From: Mycobacterium sp. SMC-8
GTDB taxonomy: Bacteria; Actinomycetota; Actinomycetes; Mycobacteriales; Mycobacteriaceae
Direction: 5' to 3'
NCBI RefSeq assembly: GCF_025263565.1
Contig: NZ_CP079865.1
Location: forward strand, 4,216,001 to 4,280,000
Length of the DNA: 64,000 nt
Every line of letters begins with the position of its first letter. Position 1 is the stretch's first letter. The notes under the pieces are model-generated. The model had not been told where the DNA came from, ran no database searches, and saw only the letters and a list, made by a program, of their open reading frames with translations. A program made the translations under genes and the position numbers. Positions 27,664-36,023 of this stretch are shown here, piece by piece.

Positions 27664-27690
27664 TCCGGTACCACGTAACGATCCGGTACC
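27664..27690. repeat. Direct repeat TCCGGTACC in the promoter of the secreted-protein gene
   Basis: TCCGGTACC occurs at 27664-27672 and 27682-27690, 18 bases apart, ending 10 bases before the GTG start. Each unit contains the palindrome GGTACC. A regulator site is possible; chance is not excluded. Confidence 0.35.
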
Positions 27691-27700
27691 GTCCGGCGAT

Positions 27701-28135
27701 GTGACCAACATGCGAACAGCTACAGCCAAAGTAGGGGCGGCAGTCGGGGCAGCAGCACTGGTGGCCGCCGCGGGAATGATCAGCCCGGCAATGGCGAGCG
27801 CGCAGGAGGGACATCAGGTCCGCTACACGCTCACCTCGGCCGGCGCCTATGAATTCGATCTGTTCTATCTGACGAGCCAGCCGCCGAGCATGGAGGCGTT
27901 CAACGCCGACGCCTACGCGTTCGCCAAGCGCGAGAAGGTCAACCTCGCGCCGGGGCAGCCCTGGGTCTTCGAGACCACGATGGAGGACCCGAACTGGGCG
28001 ATCCTGCAGGTGAGCAGCACCACCCGGGGCGGGCAGGCAGCACCGAACGCGCACTGCGACATCGCCGTCGACGGTCGGGTGCTCACCCAGCACGACGACC
28101 CCTACAACGTGCGGTGCCAGCTGGGTCAGTGGTGA
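27701..28135 (+). CDS. Small secreted protein, function unknown
   Basis: A 144-residue exported protein with a signal peptide (residues 1-34, ending PAMASA before QEGH) and no membrane anchor after cleavage. The mature 110 residues look like a small beta-sandwich (VRYTLTSAGAYEFDLFYLT; PWVFETTMEDPNWAILQVSSTTRGG). Two cysteines, in AHCDIAVDG and VRCQLGQW, could form a disulfide. The style resembles the extracytoplasmic part of MmpS-like and other small mycobacterial exported proteins, but no family is certain. The start is GTG at 27701 or ATG three codons later; neither has a strong ribosome site. It converges on helD. Confidence 0.72.
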   Translation: MTNMRTATAKVGAAVGAAALVAAAGMISPAMASAQEGHQVRYTLTSAGAYEFDLFYLTSQPPSMEAFNADAYAFAKREKVNLAPGQPWVFETTMEDPNWAILQVSSTTRGGQAAPNAHCDIAVDGRVLTQHDDPYNVRCQLGQW

Positions 28136-28136
28136 G

Positions 28137-30329
28137 TCACCCTGCCGCCAGCCCGGCCAGGGCCGGCGGCAGCGGCCCGCTGTGCAGCACGCCGAGCCGC
28201 TGCGTGGCGCGGGTCAGCGCGACGTAGAGGTCGGCGGCCCCGCGCGGCCCCTCGGCAAGGATCCGTTCCGGGTAGACGACCAGCACGGCGTCGAATTCCA
28301 GGCCCTTGGTCTGCGTGGGTGTCACGGTGCCGGGCACACCCGCAGGCCCGATCACCACACTCGTGCCTTCGCGGCCGGCTTCTGCGGTGACGAAATCGGC
28401 GATGGCGCCGGCGAGTTCGTCGTCGGAGACGCGACGTGACCACGGCGCCACACCGGTGGAACGCACCGACTCCGGTGGCGCGGCCGACGGGGCGAACTCG
28501 CCGAGAACCGAAGCGGCGACGGCCATGATCTCGGCCGGCGTGCGGTAGTTCACCGTCAAAGTCCGGTACACCCAGCGGTCCGGGACGTACCGGTTCAGCA
28601 TCGCGTCCCACGATGTCGCCCCCGCCGGCGACCGGCGCTGCGCCAGATCACCGACCATCGTGAACGACCGGCTCGGGCACCGCCGCATCAGCACCCGCCA
28701 GTCCATCGAGGACAGCTCCTGGGCCTCGTCGACGACGATGTGCCCGTACGTCCAGTCCCGGTCGGCGGCCGCCCGTTCGGCGAGATCGCGGGTGTCGCGC
28801 TCGAGGAAGCGTTCGGCCAGGTCCTCGGCGCCGATGACATCGCGGGCCAGCAGCAGGTCCTCGTCGTCCATCAGGTCCTCGCGGTCGACCATCAGGTCCA
28901 GCACGCCGGCGGCGTAGGCGGCTTCTTCCCGGCGTTCCCGCTCGGCGGCCTCCTCGCCCGACCGGTCCCGTCCGAGCAGGTCGACGAGTTCGTCGAGCAG
29001 GGGCACATCCGACACCGTCCAGGCATGGCCGTCGGCGCGATGCAGCGCGGGGTCGGCACCGGCGGCACGCAGCCGCTCAGGAGACGAATACAGTTCTGCA
29101 AGAAGGGTTTCCGGAGTCAGTACCGGCCAGAGGCGATCGAGGGCGGCTTGGAACGCGGCGTTGTCCTCCAGCTCGTCGAGGAGGTCGGCGCGAAGATGCT
29201 CCCACGCCGCGCGGTCCTCACGGGTCAACCACCCCCGGCCGATCTTGGCGATCGCCCGTTCGGTCAGTGCCCACGTGACGACGTCGACGAACACCGCCCG
29301 GGCGTCGTTGTGCGGCTGTTCACTCGCGCGGGCTTCCTGGATCGCCCATCCGGCGATGTCGGCGCCGATGCTGACCGAGACGTCGGACAGGTCGATCGGG
29401 ATGGGGTCCGCCGGGACCTGCTGACGGTCGGCGACCGCGGCCCTGAGGACCTGCAGCATCGCCAGCGAGCCCTTCGCTGTGGCGGCCGCAGGGGTGTCTT
29501 CGGCGCTGACGTGCAGGCCGGGCACCAGATCGCCGACGGTCATCAACACCACGTTGGTCTCGCCCAGCGAGGGCAGTACGCGCCCGATGTGCCGCAGGAA
29601 CGCCTCGTTCGGACCGACGACGAGCACGCCGTGGCTCTCCATGCGCTTGCGCTGGGTGTACAGCAGATAGGCCACCCGGTGCAGGGCCACCACCGTTTTT
29701 CCGGTGCCGGGGCCGCCCTCGATGACCAGCACTCCCGGGTGATCCAGCCGGATGATCGCGTCCTGCTCGGACTGGATGGTGGCGACGATGTCGCGCATGC
29801 CCTCGCCTCGGGGCGCGTTCACCGCCGCCAGCAGCGCCACGTCGCTGGAACTTCCGGGCTGGTCGCCGGCCTCCTCGGCGGCGGGTCGGCCGAACACCTC
29901 GTCGGTGAAGTCGAGCAGGCGCCGCCCCAGGCTGTGGAACTGCCTGCGCCGGCGCATGTTCTCCGGGTGGGCGCCCGTCGCGACGTAGAACGGGCGGGCC
30001 GCCGGGGCGCGCCAGTCCAGCAGCAGTGGTTCGTGCTCGTCGTCGAGGATGCCGATGCGGCCGATGTAGAGCCGCTCACCGGAGACGCTGTCGAGCCTGC
30101 CGAAGCACAGGCCCTGGTCGGCCACGTTGAGCCGGTCCATCTGCGCTGCCGTCGCGCGCACCTCGGCGTCGCGGGCCACCAGGGTCGCGCCACTCTGCTT
30201 GTCGACCGGACTACGCAGCGCCGCCGCGTACCTGTCTTTGATCCGTGCGCGCTCGGCGTCCAGCCGGGCGTAGAGCCCGTCGACGTACCCGCGCTCCGAC
30301 CGCAGTTCGTCCTCGTAGTGAGTTGACAT
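28137..30329 (-). CDS. helD: HelD-type RNA polymerase-associated helicase
   Basis: A 730-residue superfamily 1 ATPase. The N-terminus (residues 1-70) is a charged coiled coil of the sort that HelD inserts into the RNA polymerase secondary channel. Walker A is GGPGTGKT (205-212), Walker B is VVDEAQELSSMDW, and later motifs LTVNYRTPAEI and VYPERILAEGPRGAADLYVALTRATQRLGVLH complete the UvrD-like core. Actinobacterial HelD/HelR proteins release stalled RNA polymerase, and some relatives confer rifamycin tolerance. The length is close to M. smegmatis HelD. The start has AAGGGG 3 bases upstream. It is divergent from the radical SAM gene. Confidence 0.87.
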   Translation of the reverse strand: MSTHYEDELRSERGYVDGLYARLDAERARIKDRYAAALRSPVDKQSGATLVARDAEVRATAAQMDRLNVADQGLCFGRLDSVSGERLYIGRIGILDDEHEPLLLDWRAPAARPFYVATGAHPENMRRRRQFHSLGRRLLDFTDEVFGRPAAEEAGDQPGSSSDVALLAAVNAPRGEGMRDIVATIQSEQDAIIRLDHPGVLVIEGGPGTGKTVVALHRVAYLLYTQRKRMESHGVLVVGPNEAFLRHIGRVLPSLGETNVVLMTVGDLVPGLHVSAEDTPAAATAKGSLAMLQVLRAAVADRQQVPADPIPIDLSDVSVSIGADIAGWAIQEARASEQPHNDARAVFVDVVTWALTERAIAKIGRGWLTREDRAAWEHLRADLLDELEDNAAFQAALDRLWPVLTPETLLAELYSSPERLRAAGADPALHRADGHAWTVSDVPLLDELVDLLGRDRSGEEAAERERREEAAYAAGVLDLMVDREDLMDDEDLLLARDVIGAEDLAERFLERDTRDLAERAAADRDWTYGHIVVDEAQELSSMDWRVLMRRCPSRSFTMVGDLAQRRSPAGATSWDAMLNRYVPDRWVYRTLTVNYRTPAEIMAVAASVLGEFAPSAAPPESVRSTGVAPWSRRVSDDELAGAIADFVTAEAGREGTSVVIGPAGVPGTVTPTQTKGLEFDAVLVVYPERILAEGPRGAADLYVALTRATQRLGVLHSGPLPPALAGLAAG

Positions 30330-30445
30330 GTGCCCCTTAGATTTCTGAGCTGAGTATGCGATTCTGCGCCATCACCCCGGCCTTGCCGCAAGCCCCCGTC
30401 CCGGCGGTATGGTGGACGGGCAGGCGCCGGTCACTTGACACCCCA

Positions 30446-30461
30446 TCGAACATGTGTTCGC
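30446..30461. promoter_or_regulatory. LexA binding site (mycobacterial SOS box)
   Basis: TCGAAC-ATGT-GTTCGC matches the mycobacterial SOS consensus TCGAAC-N4-GTTCGA at 11 of 12 fixed positions. It lies between a TTGACA -35-like sequence (30435-30440) and the start codon of the radical SAM gene, 8 bases downstream, where LexA would block transcription. Confidence 0.85.
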
Positions 30462-30468
30462 ATGAGGT

Positions 30469-31491
30469 ATGCGCTGGGCCGGTCAGGGAGTTGCCGTCGA
30501 CGACGGCGCGTTGCCCGGCCTGCAGCGTATGGGCCTCATCCGCAGCGTGCGTACCCCGCAATTCGACAGAATCACCTTCCACGAGGTGCTGTGCAAGTCG
30601 GCGCTGAACAAGGTGCCCGACGGCAGCGCTCATCTTCCGTTCCGGTACACGGTCAACGGCTACCGGGGATGCTCGCACGCGTGTCGCTACTGCTTCGCCC
30701 GGCCCACGCATGAGTACCTGGACTTCGACAGCGGTCGGGATTTCGACACCCAGGTGGTGGTCAAGACCAACGTCGCCGAGGTGTTGCGCAGGGAACTGCG
30801 CCGCCCTTCGTGGACGCGGGAAACCGTGGCACTGGGCACGAACACCGATCCGTACCAGCGCGCCGAGGGGCGCTATGCGCTGATGCCCGGGATCATCGGC
30901 GCGCTCGCCGAATCCGGGACGCCGTTGTCCATCCTCACCAAGGGCACGCTGTTGCGCCGCGACCTCCCGATGCTCGCCGACGTCGCGGGCTCTGTGGACG
31001 TCAGCGTCGCGGTGTCACTGGCGGTAGGTGATCCCGAGCTGCACAGCCAGGTCGAGCCCGGTACGCCGACTCCCGAGGCCCGCCTCGGTCTGATCTCGGC
31101 GATCCGGGCGGCGGGGCTGCGCTGCCACGTGATGGTGGCCCCCGTGCTGCCCGGGCTGACCGACTCGCGGGAGCACCTCGACGATCTCCTGCGCCGGATC
31201 GCCGCCGCGGGCGGCACCAGCGTGACGGTCTTCGGTCTGCACCTGCGGGGCAGCACCCGAGGCTGGTTCATGGACTGGTTGGCGCGCGCCCATCCCGGGT
31301 TGGTTGGGGAGTACCGGCGGCTGTACCGGCGCGGGGCGTACCTGCCCGCCGAGTACCGGGCGGAGCTGGCGCGCCGGTCCGCGCCGCTGATGGCCAAGCA
31401 TGGACTGACCAATGGGTCGCGGATGAGCGCACCCGCCGCACCCGCCGCGGCGCCGGCCGCCGTCGCGCCGATTCAGCAGGCGCTGTTCTGA
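30469..31491 (+). CDS. Radical SAM protein, Rv2578c-like (spore photoproduct lyase-related)
   Basis: A 340-residue radical SAM protein. The iron-sulfur cysteines are Cys68, Cys72 and Cys75 in GYRGCSHACRYCFARPTHEYL. The distal FGLHLRGSTRGWFMDWL and a C-terminal domain with an Ala/Pro-rich tail are as in Rv2578c. The CxxxCxxC/FARPTHEY form groups it with SplB-related proteins, some of which repair DNA lesions. An SOS box immediately upstream places it in the DNA-damage regulon, as I recall for Rv2578c. The exact reaction is unknown. The ATG at 30469 is closely preceded by GAGG. Confidence 0.87.
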   Translation: MRWAGQGVAVDDGALPGLQRMGLIRSVRTPQFDRITFHEVLCKSALNKVPDGSAHLPFRYTVNGYRGCSHACRYCFARPTHEYLDFDSGRDFDTQVVVKTNVAEVLRRELRRPSWTRETVALGTNTDPYQRAEGRYALMPGIIGALAESGTPLSILTKGTLLRRDLPMLADVAGSVDVSVAVSLAVGDPELHSQVEPGTPTPEARLGLISAIRAAGLRCHVMVAPVLPGLTDSREHLDDLLRRIAAAGGTSVTVFGLHLRGSTRGWFMDWLARAHPGLVGEYRRLYRRGAYLPAEYRAELARRSAPLMAKHGLTNGSRMSAPAAPAAAPAAVAPIQQALF

Positions 31492-31499
31492 GGCGACGA

Positions 31500-31522
31500 C
31501 TGACGCGCCGGCGCGGCGTCAG
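31500..31522. terminator. Hairpin between the convergent radical SAM and acyl-CoA dehydrogenase genes
   Basis: CTGACGC (31500-31506) and GCGTCAG (31516-31522) pair around a GC-rich loop. The right arm includes the stop codon of the minus-strand gene. There is no U-run, which is common in mycobacteria. Confidence 0.5.
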
Positions 31523-32802
31523 CTCTTGTTGCGCTTGACCTGATTGAACGGCAGGCCCTTGTCGGCGGCGAACTCACGGGGGAATCCGAGGATGCGCTCA
31601 CCGATGACGTTGCGCGCCATCTCGGAGGAACCTCCGCCGAGCGATCCGGTTTGACGCGACAGGTAGCGCACCCCGACGTCGAGCAGCCCGGCCAGTTCCG
31701 GGGCATCCGCGGTGCCCTCGTCGACCACACCGGCCGTGCCTGTGATGGCGAGCGCGGTGTCGACCTCCAGCTCGGTGGTCTCGGCGTGGAACAGCCGGAT
31801 CAGCGTGCCGGCGTTCGGCGGAAGCGAGCCGTCACCGATGCTGCGGAACACGTGGTCGATGAGCTGTTCTTTGACGATGCGGCGCACCAGGGCCCGGCCG
31901 GCGAGGTCCTGAACGCGGGGATCGTCACCCTGGCCGGTGGCCTCGGCCAACCCGACGTGGTCGGGCGGCATCTCGCTGGCGTTCTCCGCGGCGGTGCCGC
32001 TGGCGAACTCCGAGCCGCCGCCGACGGCGCGCCGCTCATGGTGCAGCTGGCGGGTCGCGACCTCCCAGCCCTTGTTCACCTCGCCCACCACGGCGTCGTC
32101 GCCGAGCTCGAGGCCGTCGAAGAACTCCTCGCAGAACTCCTCGTTACCGTTGACCTCCTTGATGCGGCGCATGGTGATGCCGGGTGCGTTCAGCGGCACC
32201 AGGAACATCGTCAGACCCTCGTGCTTGGGCACGGTCCAGTCGGTGCGAGCCAGTAGCAGCCCGTAGTCGGCGGCGAAGGCGCTGGTGCTCCAGGTTTTGG
32301 CGCCGTTGATGATCCACGAGTCGCCCTGCTTCTCGGCGCGGGTGATCACCCCGGCGAGGTCTGACCCGCCGCTGGGTTCGGACAGCAACTGGCACAGGAT
32401 CTCGTCACCTCGAATCGCGGCCGAGATGCGGTCCCGCTTCTGGGCTTCGCTGCCCATGTCCAGAAGGGTCGCCGCGCAGATGGTGAACGTCGGCACGTTG
32501 AGGATCAGCGGCATCTCATAGCTGCGGCACTCGGCGTTGAACGCCTTCTGGTAGGCGTAGTCCAGTCCGAGGCCGCCGTACTCGCGCGGGAAACAAATCC
32601 CCGCGAAACCCCCCTCGTGCAGCCGCCTCTGCAGGTCCTTGGCCCGGTCCCAGGAGGACTGCTCGGCGCGGACCGAGAACGGCGGGTTGTCGGGATCGAT
32701 GCGTGGCATGTTCTCGGCCAGCCACGCCCGTGCGCGGGCGGCGAACTCGTCGACCGTCTCAACGGTGCCGGTGGAGCCGGTCGATGCCATGGTCTCGGTC
32801 AT
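31519..32802 (-). CDS. Acyl-CoA dehydrogenase (FadE family)
   Basis: A 427-residue flavoprotein. The family motifs are CQLLSEPSGGSDLAGVITRAEKQGDSWIINGAKTWSTSAF (substrate and FAD binding) and the C-terminal LGGGSSEMARNVIGERILGFPRE. It forms a pair with a shorter dehydrogenase encoded just upstream, overlapping by 4 bases. Such pairs often form heterotetramers in mycobacteria (ChsE type) and act on bulky acyl-CoAs such as steroid or branched side chains. The substrate cannot be told from the sequence. Confidence 0.85.
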   Translation of the reverse strand: MTETMASTGSTGTVETVDEFAARARAWLAENMPRIDPDNPPFSVRAEQSSWDRAKDLQRRLHEGGFAGICFPREYGGLGLDYAYQKAFNAECRSYEMPLILNVPTFTICAATLLDMGSEAQKRDRISAAIRGDEILCQLLSEPSGGSDLAGVITRAEKQGDSWIINGAKTWSTSAFAADYGLLLARTDWTVPKHEGLTMFLVPLNAPGITMRRIKEVNGNEEFCEEFFDGLELGDDAVVGEVNKGWEVATRQLHHERRAVGGGSEFASGTAAENASEMPPDHVGLAEATGQGDDPRVQDLAGRALVRRIVKEQLIDHVFRSIGDGSLPPNAGTLIRLFHAETTELEVDTALAITGTAGVVDEGTADAPELAGLLDVGVRYLSRQTGSLGGGSSEMARNVIGERILGFPREFAADKGLPFNQVKRNKS

Positions 32803-33932
32803 GCCGTCGCCTCCGTCGTGCTGCTCAGCGCGTACACCGCGCGGTGGTGATCCTCCGGGGAGCCGAACATGGCCCGGTACAGCGCCACCCGACGCAGGTA
32901 GAGGTGCAGATCGTGTTCCCAGGTGACACCGATTCCGCCGTGCAGTTGCACACAGTCCTGCAGCATCACCGGGGCACGCTCAGCCACATAGGCTTTCGCG
33001 ACGCTCACCAGCATCTCGGCGTCGGGGGTCCGCTGCGCGACCGCGCGGACGGCGCCCGCGGTGGTCGCGCGCGCCGCCTCGAACCACATCTTCATGTCGG
33101 CGGCCCGATGCTTGAGCGCCTGATAGGAGGCCAGCGGCCGGCCGAAGCTGTGCCGGTCGAACAGCCACTGGTTGGTCATCGTCAGCACCGCGTCGAGAAC
33201 GCCGACGATCTCCGCGCACTGCAGAACCAGCGCGATCTGGCGCTGTCGCTCGATGATCGCCGCGGTCTGCTCGGCGGTGCCCACGACGGCGGAGTCGTCG
33301 ACCTCGACCCCGTCGAACTGCACACGCGCATAACGCTTCACCAGATCCACCGAGTTCTGCGGGGTTACGGTGACGCCGACGGTGTCCGTCGGCACCAGGA
33401 ACTGCCGGACAGCGCCGTCCAACTCGGCGACCGCCAGCACCGCACCGCTCTCGGCGCCGGCCTCCACCCGGTCCTTGACACCGTCGAGGCGGTAGCCGCT
33501 CGCGGTGCGGGTGGCTGTCGTCGCGGCCTGCAGCGGGGCGAAAGGACGACGCGGTTCGTACACCGCCCAGGACGCGACCAGCTCACCGGAGATCAGCGCC
33601 TCGATGGTCTGCTCGTGCCCGGTCGGTGCCTCCACGAGCCCTGCCAACACGACGCTGACCGGGTGCAGCGGACCGGGCGCGACGGTGTGGCCGATCTGCT
33701 CGGCGACCATGGCCAGATCGGCGACCCCGTCGCCGGAGACGCTGCCGCCCCCGAGTTCCTCGGGCACCAGCAGGCCGGCCCACCCCAGTTCGGCGGCACG
33801 CTGCCACCATTCGGGCTGAAACGACACCTCCGACGCATGCAGCCCGCGCACATGGGTCAGAGACGCCTGCTTCTCCAGAAAGGTCTGGGTGGTAGACGCG
33901 AACAGCAGCTGTTCCGGGTTGGCGGTTGTCAT
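32799..33932 (-). CDS. Acyl-CoA dehydrogenase, second subunit type
   Basis: A 377-residue acyl-CoA dehydrogenase that is less conserved than its partner. The N-terminal segment GWAGLLVPEELGGGSVSGDGVADLAMV and the C-terminal YVAERAPVMLQDCVQLHGGIGVTWEHDLHLYLRR motif are present, but the usual SEP(N/G)-GSD loop is degenerate (YEPRRPFAP). This is typical of the non-catalytic or FAD-sharing half of heteromeric dehydrogenases. The stop overlaps the next gene's ATG. Cotranscription with the amidohydrolase upstream (34-base gap) is likely. Confidence 0.83.
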   Translation of the reverse strand: MTTANPEQLLFASTTQTFLEKQASLTHVRGLHASEVSFQPEWWQRAAELGWAGLLVPEELGGGSVSGDGVADLAMVAEQIGHTVAPGPLHPVSVVLAGLVEAPTGHEQTIEALISGELVASWAVYEPRRPFAPLQAATTATRTASGYRLDGVKDRVEAGAESGAVLAVAELDGAVRQFLVPTDTVGVTVTPQNSVDLVKRYARVQFDGVEVDDSAVVGTAEQTAAIIERQRQIALVLQCAEIVGVLDAVLTMTNQWLFDRHSFGRPLASYQALKHRAADMKMWFEAARATTAGAVRAVAQRTPDAEMLVSVAKAYVAERAPVMLQDCVQLHGGIGVTWEHDLHLYLRRVALYRAMFGSPEDHHRAVYALSSTTEATA

Positions 33933-33966
33933 GAAACAGGCTCAGCCTCTTCGGTTTTCGGGGATG

Positions 33967-35196
33967 TCAGGTGAGGACGAGGGCCGGCACGTCGGGTTTG
34001 TAAACGACCTTGTTGTCGACTTTGAACAGATCGATCATGTTCTTGCCCATGACCTTTCGGACACCTTCAGCGTCCAGGCCGTGCGCTTCCAGGTCGGCGA
34101 CGAGGTTCAGCGGATCGGCCAGACCTTCGGGGTGCGGCCAGTCGGACCCGAAGATCACCCGGTCGATGCCGCACAGGTCGGCCATCTTCTTGAAGTCGTC
34201 CTCCCAGAACGGCGCCACGTACACGCAGCGCTTGAAGGCCTCAACCGGGTCCTCCGGAAACTCCTGCGGCATCTTCGAGAAGACGTCCTTGAACTGGTAG
34301 AACAGGTACGGCACCCAGGAGGCGCCGTTCTCGATCGACAGGATCCGCAGATCGGGGTTTCGCGTGAACGCGCCGTGGCACACCAGCGCGGCCATGGTGT
34401 CCTCGATCGGGCGCTTGCCCATCGCCACCATCCGGAACGCCGTGGGGCGGAACGGCAGGAACTCGTCGGCAGGCTCCCAGTCGTTGAGGTATTGCGCGTA
34501 GCCGCTGTCCGAAGCGTGCATCGCCACCGGGATTCCGGCCTTGACGCACGCCTGCCAGAAGGGGTCGAACTCCTCGGTGCCGAACGATCGGGTGCCGCGG
34601 TATCCCGGGACCGGCGCGGGCCGCACCAGCACGGTCTTGGCGCCGCGCTCCAGACACCATTCGAGTTCCTCGAGCGCGCGGTCGACGATCGGAAGCGTGA
34701 TCACCGGGGTCGAGAAGATCCGGTCCTGGTAGTTGAACTGCCAAGTCTCGTACATCCATTCGTTGAGCGCATGGATGATGTCGTGGATCAGTTCCGGATC
34801 GTCCTTGAGTCGTTCCTCGACCAGCGACGCCAGCGTCGGGAACATCAGGGTGTAGTCCAGGCCTAGACCGTCCATCACCTCGAGGCGGGCCTGCGGGTTG
34901 CGGAACGCGGGGATCGCCTTCATCGGCTTGCCCATGATCTCGCGGAAACTCTTGCCTCCGCTGCCGTGCCGGAAGTACTCCTCCTGGGCGCCGGGGCGCG
35001 CGACCACCTCGAAGGTCGGGTTCGGGATGTAGTCGCTGATGTGGTTGCGCACCATGATCTTGGTGCGGCCGTGCACGTCGATGTAGTCGATGACGCCCTT
35101 GCGCTTGTCCGGGAGGAACTTGGTGAGCGCCTCCTTGGGCTCGTAGAAGTGGTTGTCAGCGTCGAACACCGGATAGTCGAGGATGCGTGACGGCAT
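33967..35196 (-). CDS. Amidohydrolase-family (TIM-barrel) metal-dependent hydrolase
   Basis: A 409-residue protein of the amidohydrolase 2 group, which includes decarboxylases and lactonases. It opens with VFDADNHFYEP in place of DxHxH, has AMHASDSG in the middle, and ends with the catalytic FGSDWPHPEGL. The family hydrolyses or decarboxylates small acids and lactones. It is the first gene of a unit with two acyl-CoA dehydrogenases and has two copies of the TetR operator just upstream. The substrate is unknown; a role in side-chain or ring catabolism is inferred from its neighbours. Confidence 0.83.
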   Translation of the reverse strand: MPSRILDYPVFDADNHFYEPKEALTKFLPDKRKGVIDYIDVHGRTKIMVRNHISDYIPNPTFEVVARPGAQEEYFRHGSGGKSFREIMGKPMKAIPAFRNPQARLEVMDGLGLDYTLMFPTLASLVEERLKDDPELIHDIIHALNEWMYETWQFNYQDRIFSTPVITLPIVDRALEELEWCLERGAKTVLVRPAPVPGYRGTRSFGTEEFDPFWQACVKAGIPVAMHASDSGYAQYLNDWEPADEFLPFRPTAFRMVAMGKRPIEDTMAALVCHGAFTRNPDLRILSIENGASWVPYLFYQFKDVFSKMPQEFPEDPVEAFKRCVYVAPFWEDDFKKMADLCGIDRVIFGSDWPHPEGLADPLNLVADLEAHGLDAEGVRKVMGKNMIDLFKVDNKVVYKPDVPALVLT

Positions 35197-35232
35197 GATG
35201 TGGGCTCCTCACATGACGTATTTGCACACAGT

Positions 35233-35269
35233 GGTAATCGCATTACCGTTCGATGGTAACGACATTACC
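35233..35269. promoter_or_regulatory. Two TetR-type operators upstream of the amidohydrolase operon
   Basis: GGTAATCGCATTACC (35233-35247) and GGTAACGACATTACC (35255-35269) are 15-base palindromes 22 bases apart centre to centre. The first is 37 bases upstream of the amidohydrolase start. A third copy lies at the start of the tetR gene. Confidence 0.85.
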
Positions 35270-35327
35270 ACGCAGGTATGTAACGGCGCCAGAGCGCTCG
35301 TTGTCGGTGTTTGGGCAGTTCAGGGCG

Positions 35328-35948
35328 CTATCGGAGCAGGCTGCGGATGCAGAACGCGTGGACGTGAGCCCCGACTATCGGCACCCCGTTGAGCTCGGCG
35401 CCCAGGTCGCGCAGGCGGAGCGCGCCGAGGACCGTCTGCATCAGGATCGCGGCGTCGGTGTCGACGTCGAGGTCGGTGCGGAAGGACCCTTCCGCGATGC
35501 CGCGGTGCAGGATGTCGGCCACCAGTCGGTGCAGCGGGGCCAGCACCGTGGCGAATTCCTTGGGTCTGGTCTCCAGCAGGTGGTCGTTGTAGTACGTCAG
35601 GCCCCGGTTGATGCTGTCCTGGGTGCTGGACTCCGCCGGGGCGCTGATCCGATCGATGAGCCGGCGCAACGCCTCGCCGCCGTCGAGCGCGTCCGTCTCG
35701 GCGCGCCACCGTTCGGTCGCGTCGGCCATGATCTTCTCCACCAACGCCAGCAGCAGTTCGTCCTTGGTGGCGAAATGCTGATAGAAGGCGCGCAGCGAGG
35801 TCTTGGATCGCTCGACGACCTCAAGGACGGTGAAATCCGTCCTTCCCGTCTCGCCGAGGATCGCCAGCGCCGAGCGCATGAAGCGGCTCGCGCGGGATTC
35901 GGGCCCGTCCTGCTGCACGGTCGGATCCGGGTGCGCCTTCGCGGACAT
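35328..35948 (-). CDS. TetR-family transcriptional regulator
   Basis: A 206-residue regulator with the TetR helix-turn-helix at about residues 36-65 (TDFTVLEVVERSKTSLRAFYQHFATKDELLLAL) and a variable C-terminal ligand domain. The sequence fits TetR proteins of lipid catabolism. An operator adjoins its ATG at 35948 and two more precede the downstream amidohydrolase/dehydrogenase operon, so it probably represses itself, that operon and the divergent thioesterase gene. A ribosome site is not obvious before the ATG, so a leaderless or near-leaderless mRNA is possible. The ligand is presumably an acyl-CoA. Confidence 0.9.
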   Translation of the reverse strand: MSAKAHPDPTVQQDGPESRASRFMRSALAILGETGRTDFTVLEVVERSKTSLRAFYQHFATKDELLLALVEKIMADATERWRAETDALDGGEALRRLIDRISAPAESSTQDSINRGLTYYNDHLLETRPKEFATVLAPLHRLVADILHRGIAEGSFRTDLDVDTDAAILMQTVLGALRLRDLGAELNGVPIVGAHVHAFCIRSLLR

Positions 35949-35963
35949 GGTAATGACGTTACC
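35949..35963. promoter_or_regulatory. TetR-type operator between tetR and the thioesterase gene
   Basis: GGTAATGACGTTACC is the third copy of the 15-base palindrome found upstream of the amidohydrolase operon. It directly adjoins the tetR start codon and lies 60 bases before the divergent thioesterase gene. Confidence 0.85.
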
Positions 35964-36023
35964 GCTTTCGGGAAACCTCGGTTACTGTTCCCTGCGACAG
36001 TCACCGAGTGGAAGCGATGGCAC

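Noticed and set aside
28137..28180. GC-rich hairpin at the helD 3' end as a terminator
   Set aside because: It lies wholly in coding sequence (Ala/Leu/Pro codons) and has no U-run; coding bias explains it.
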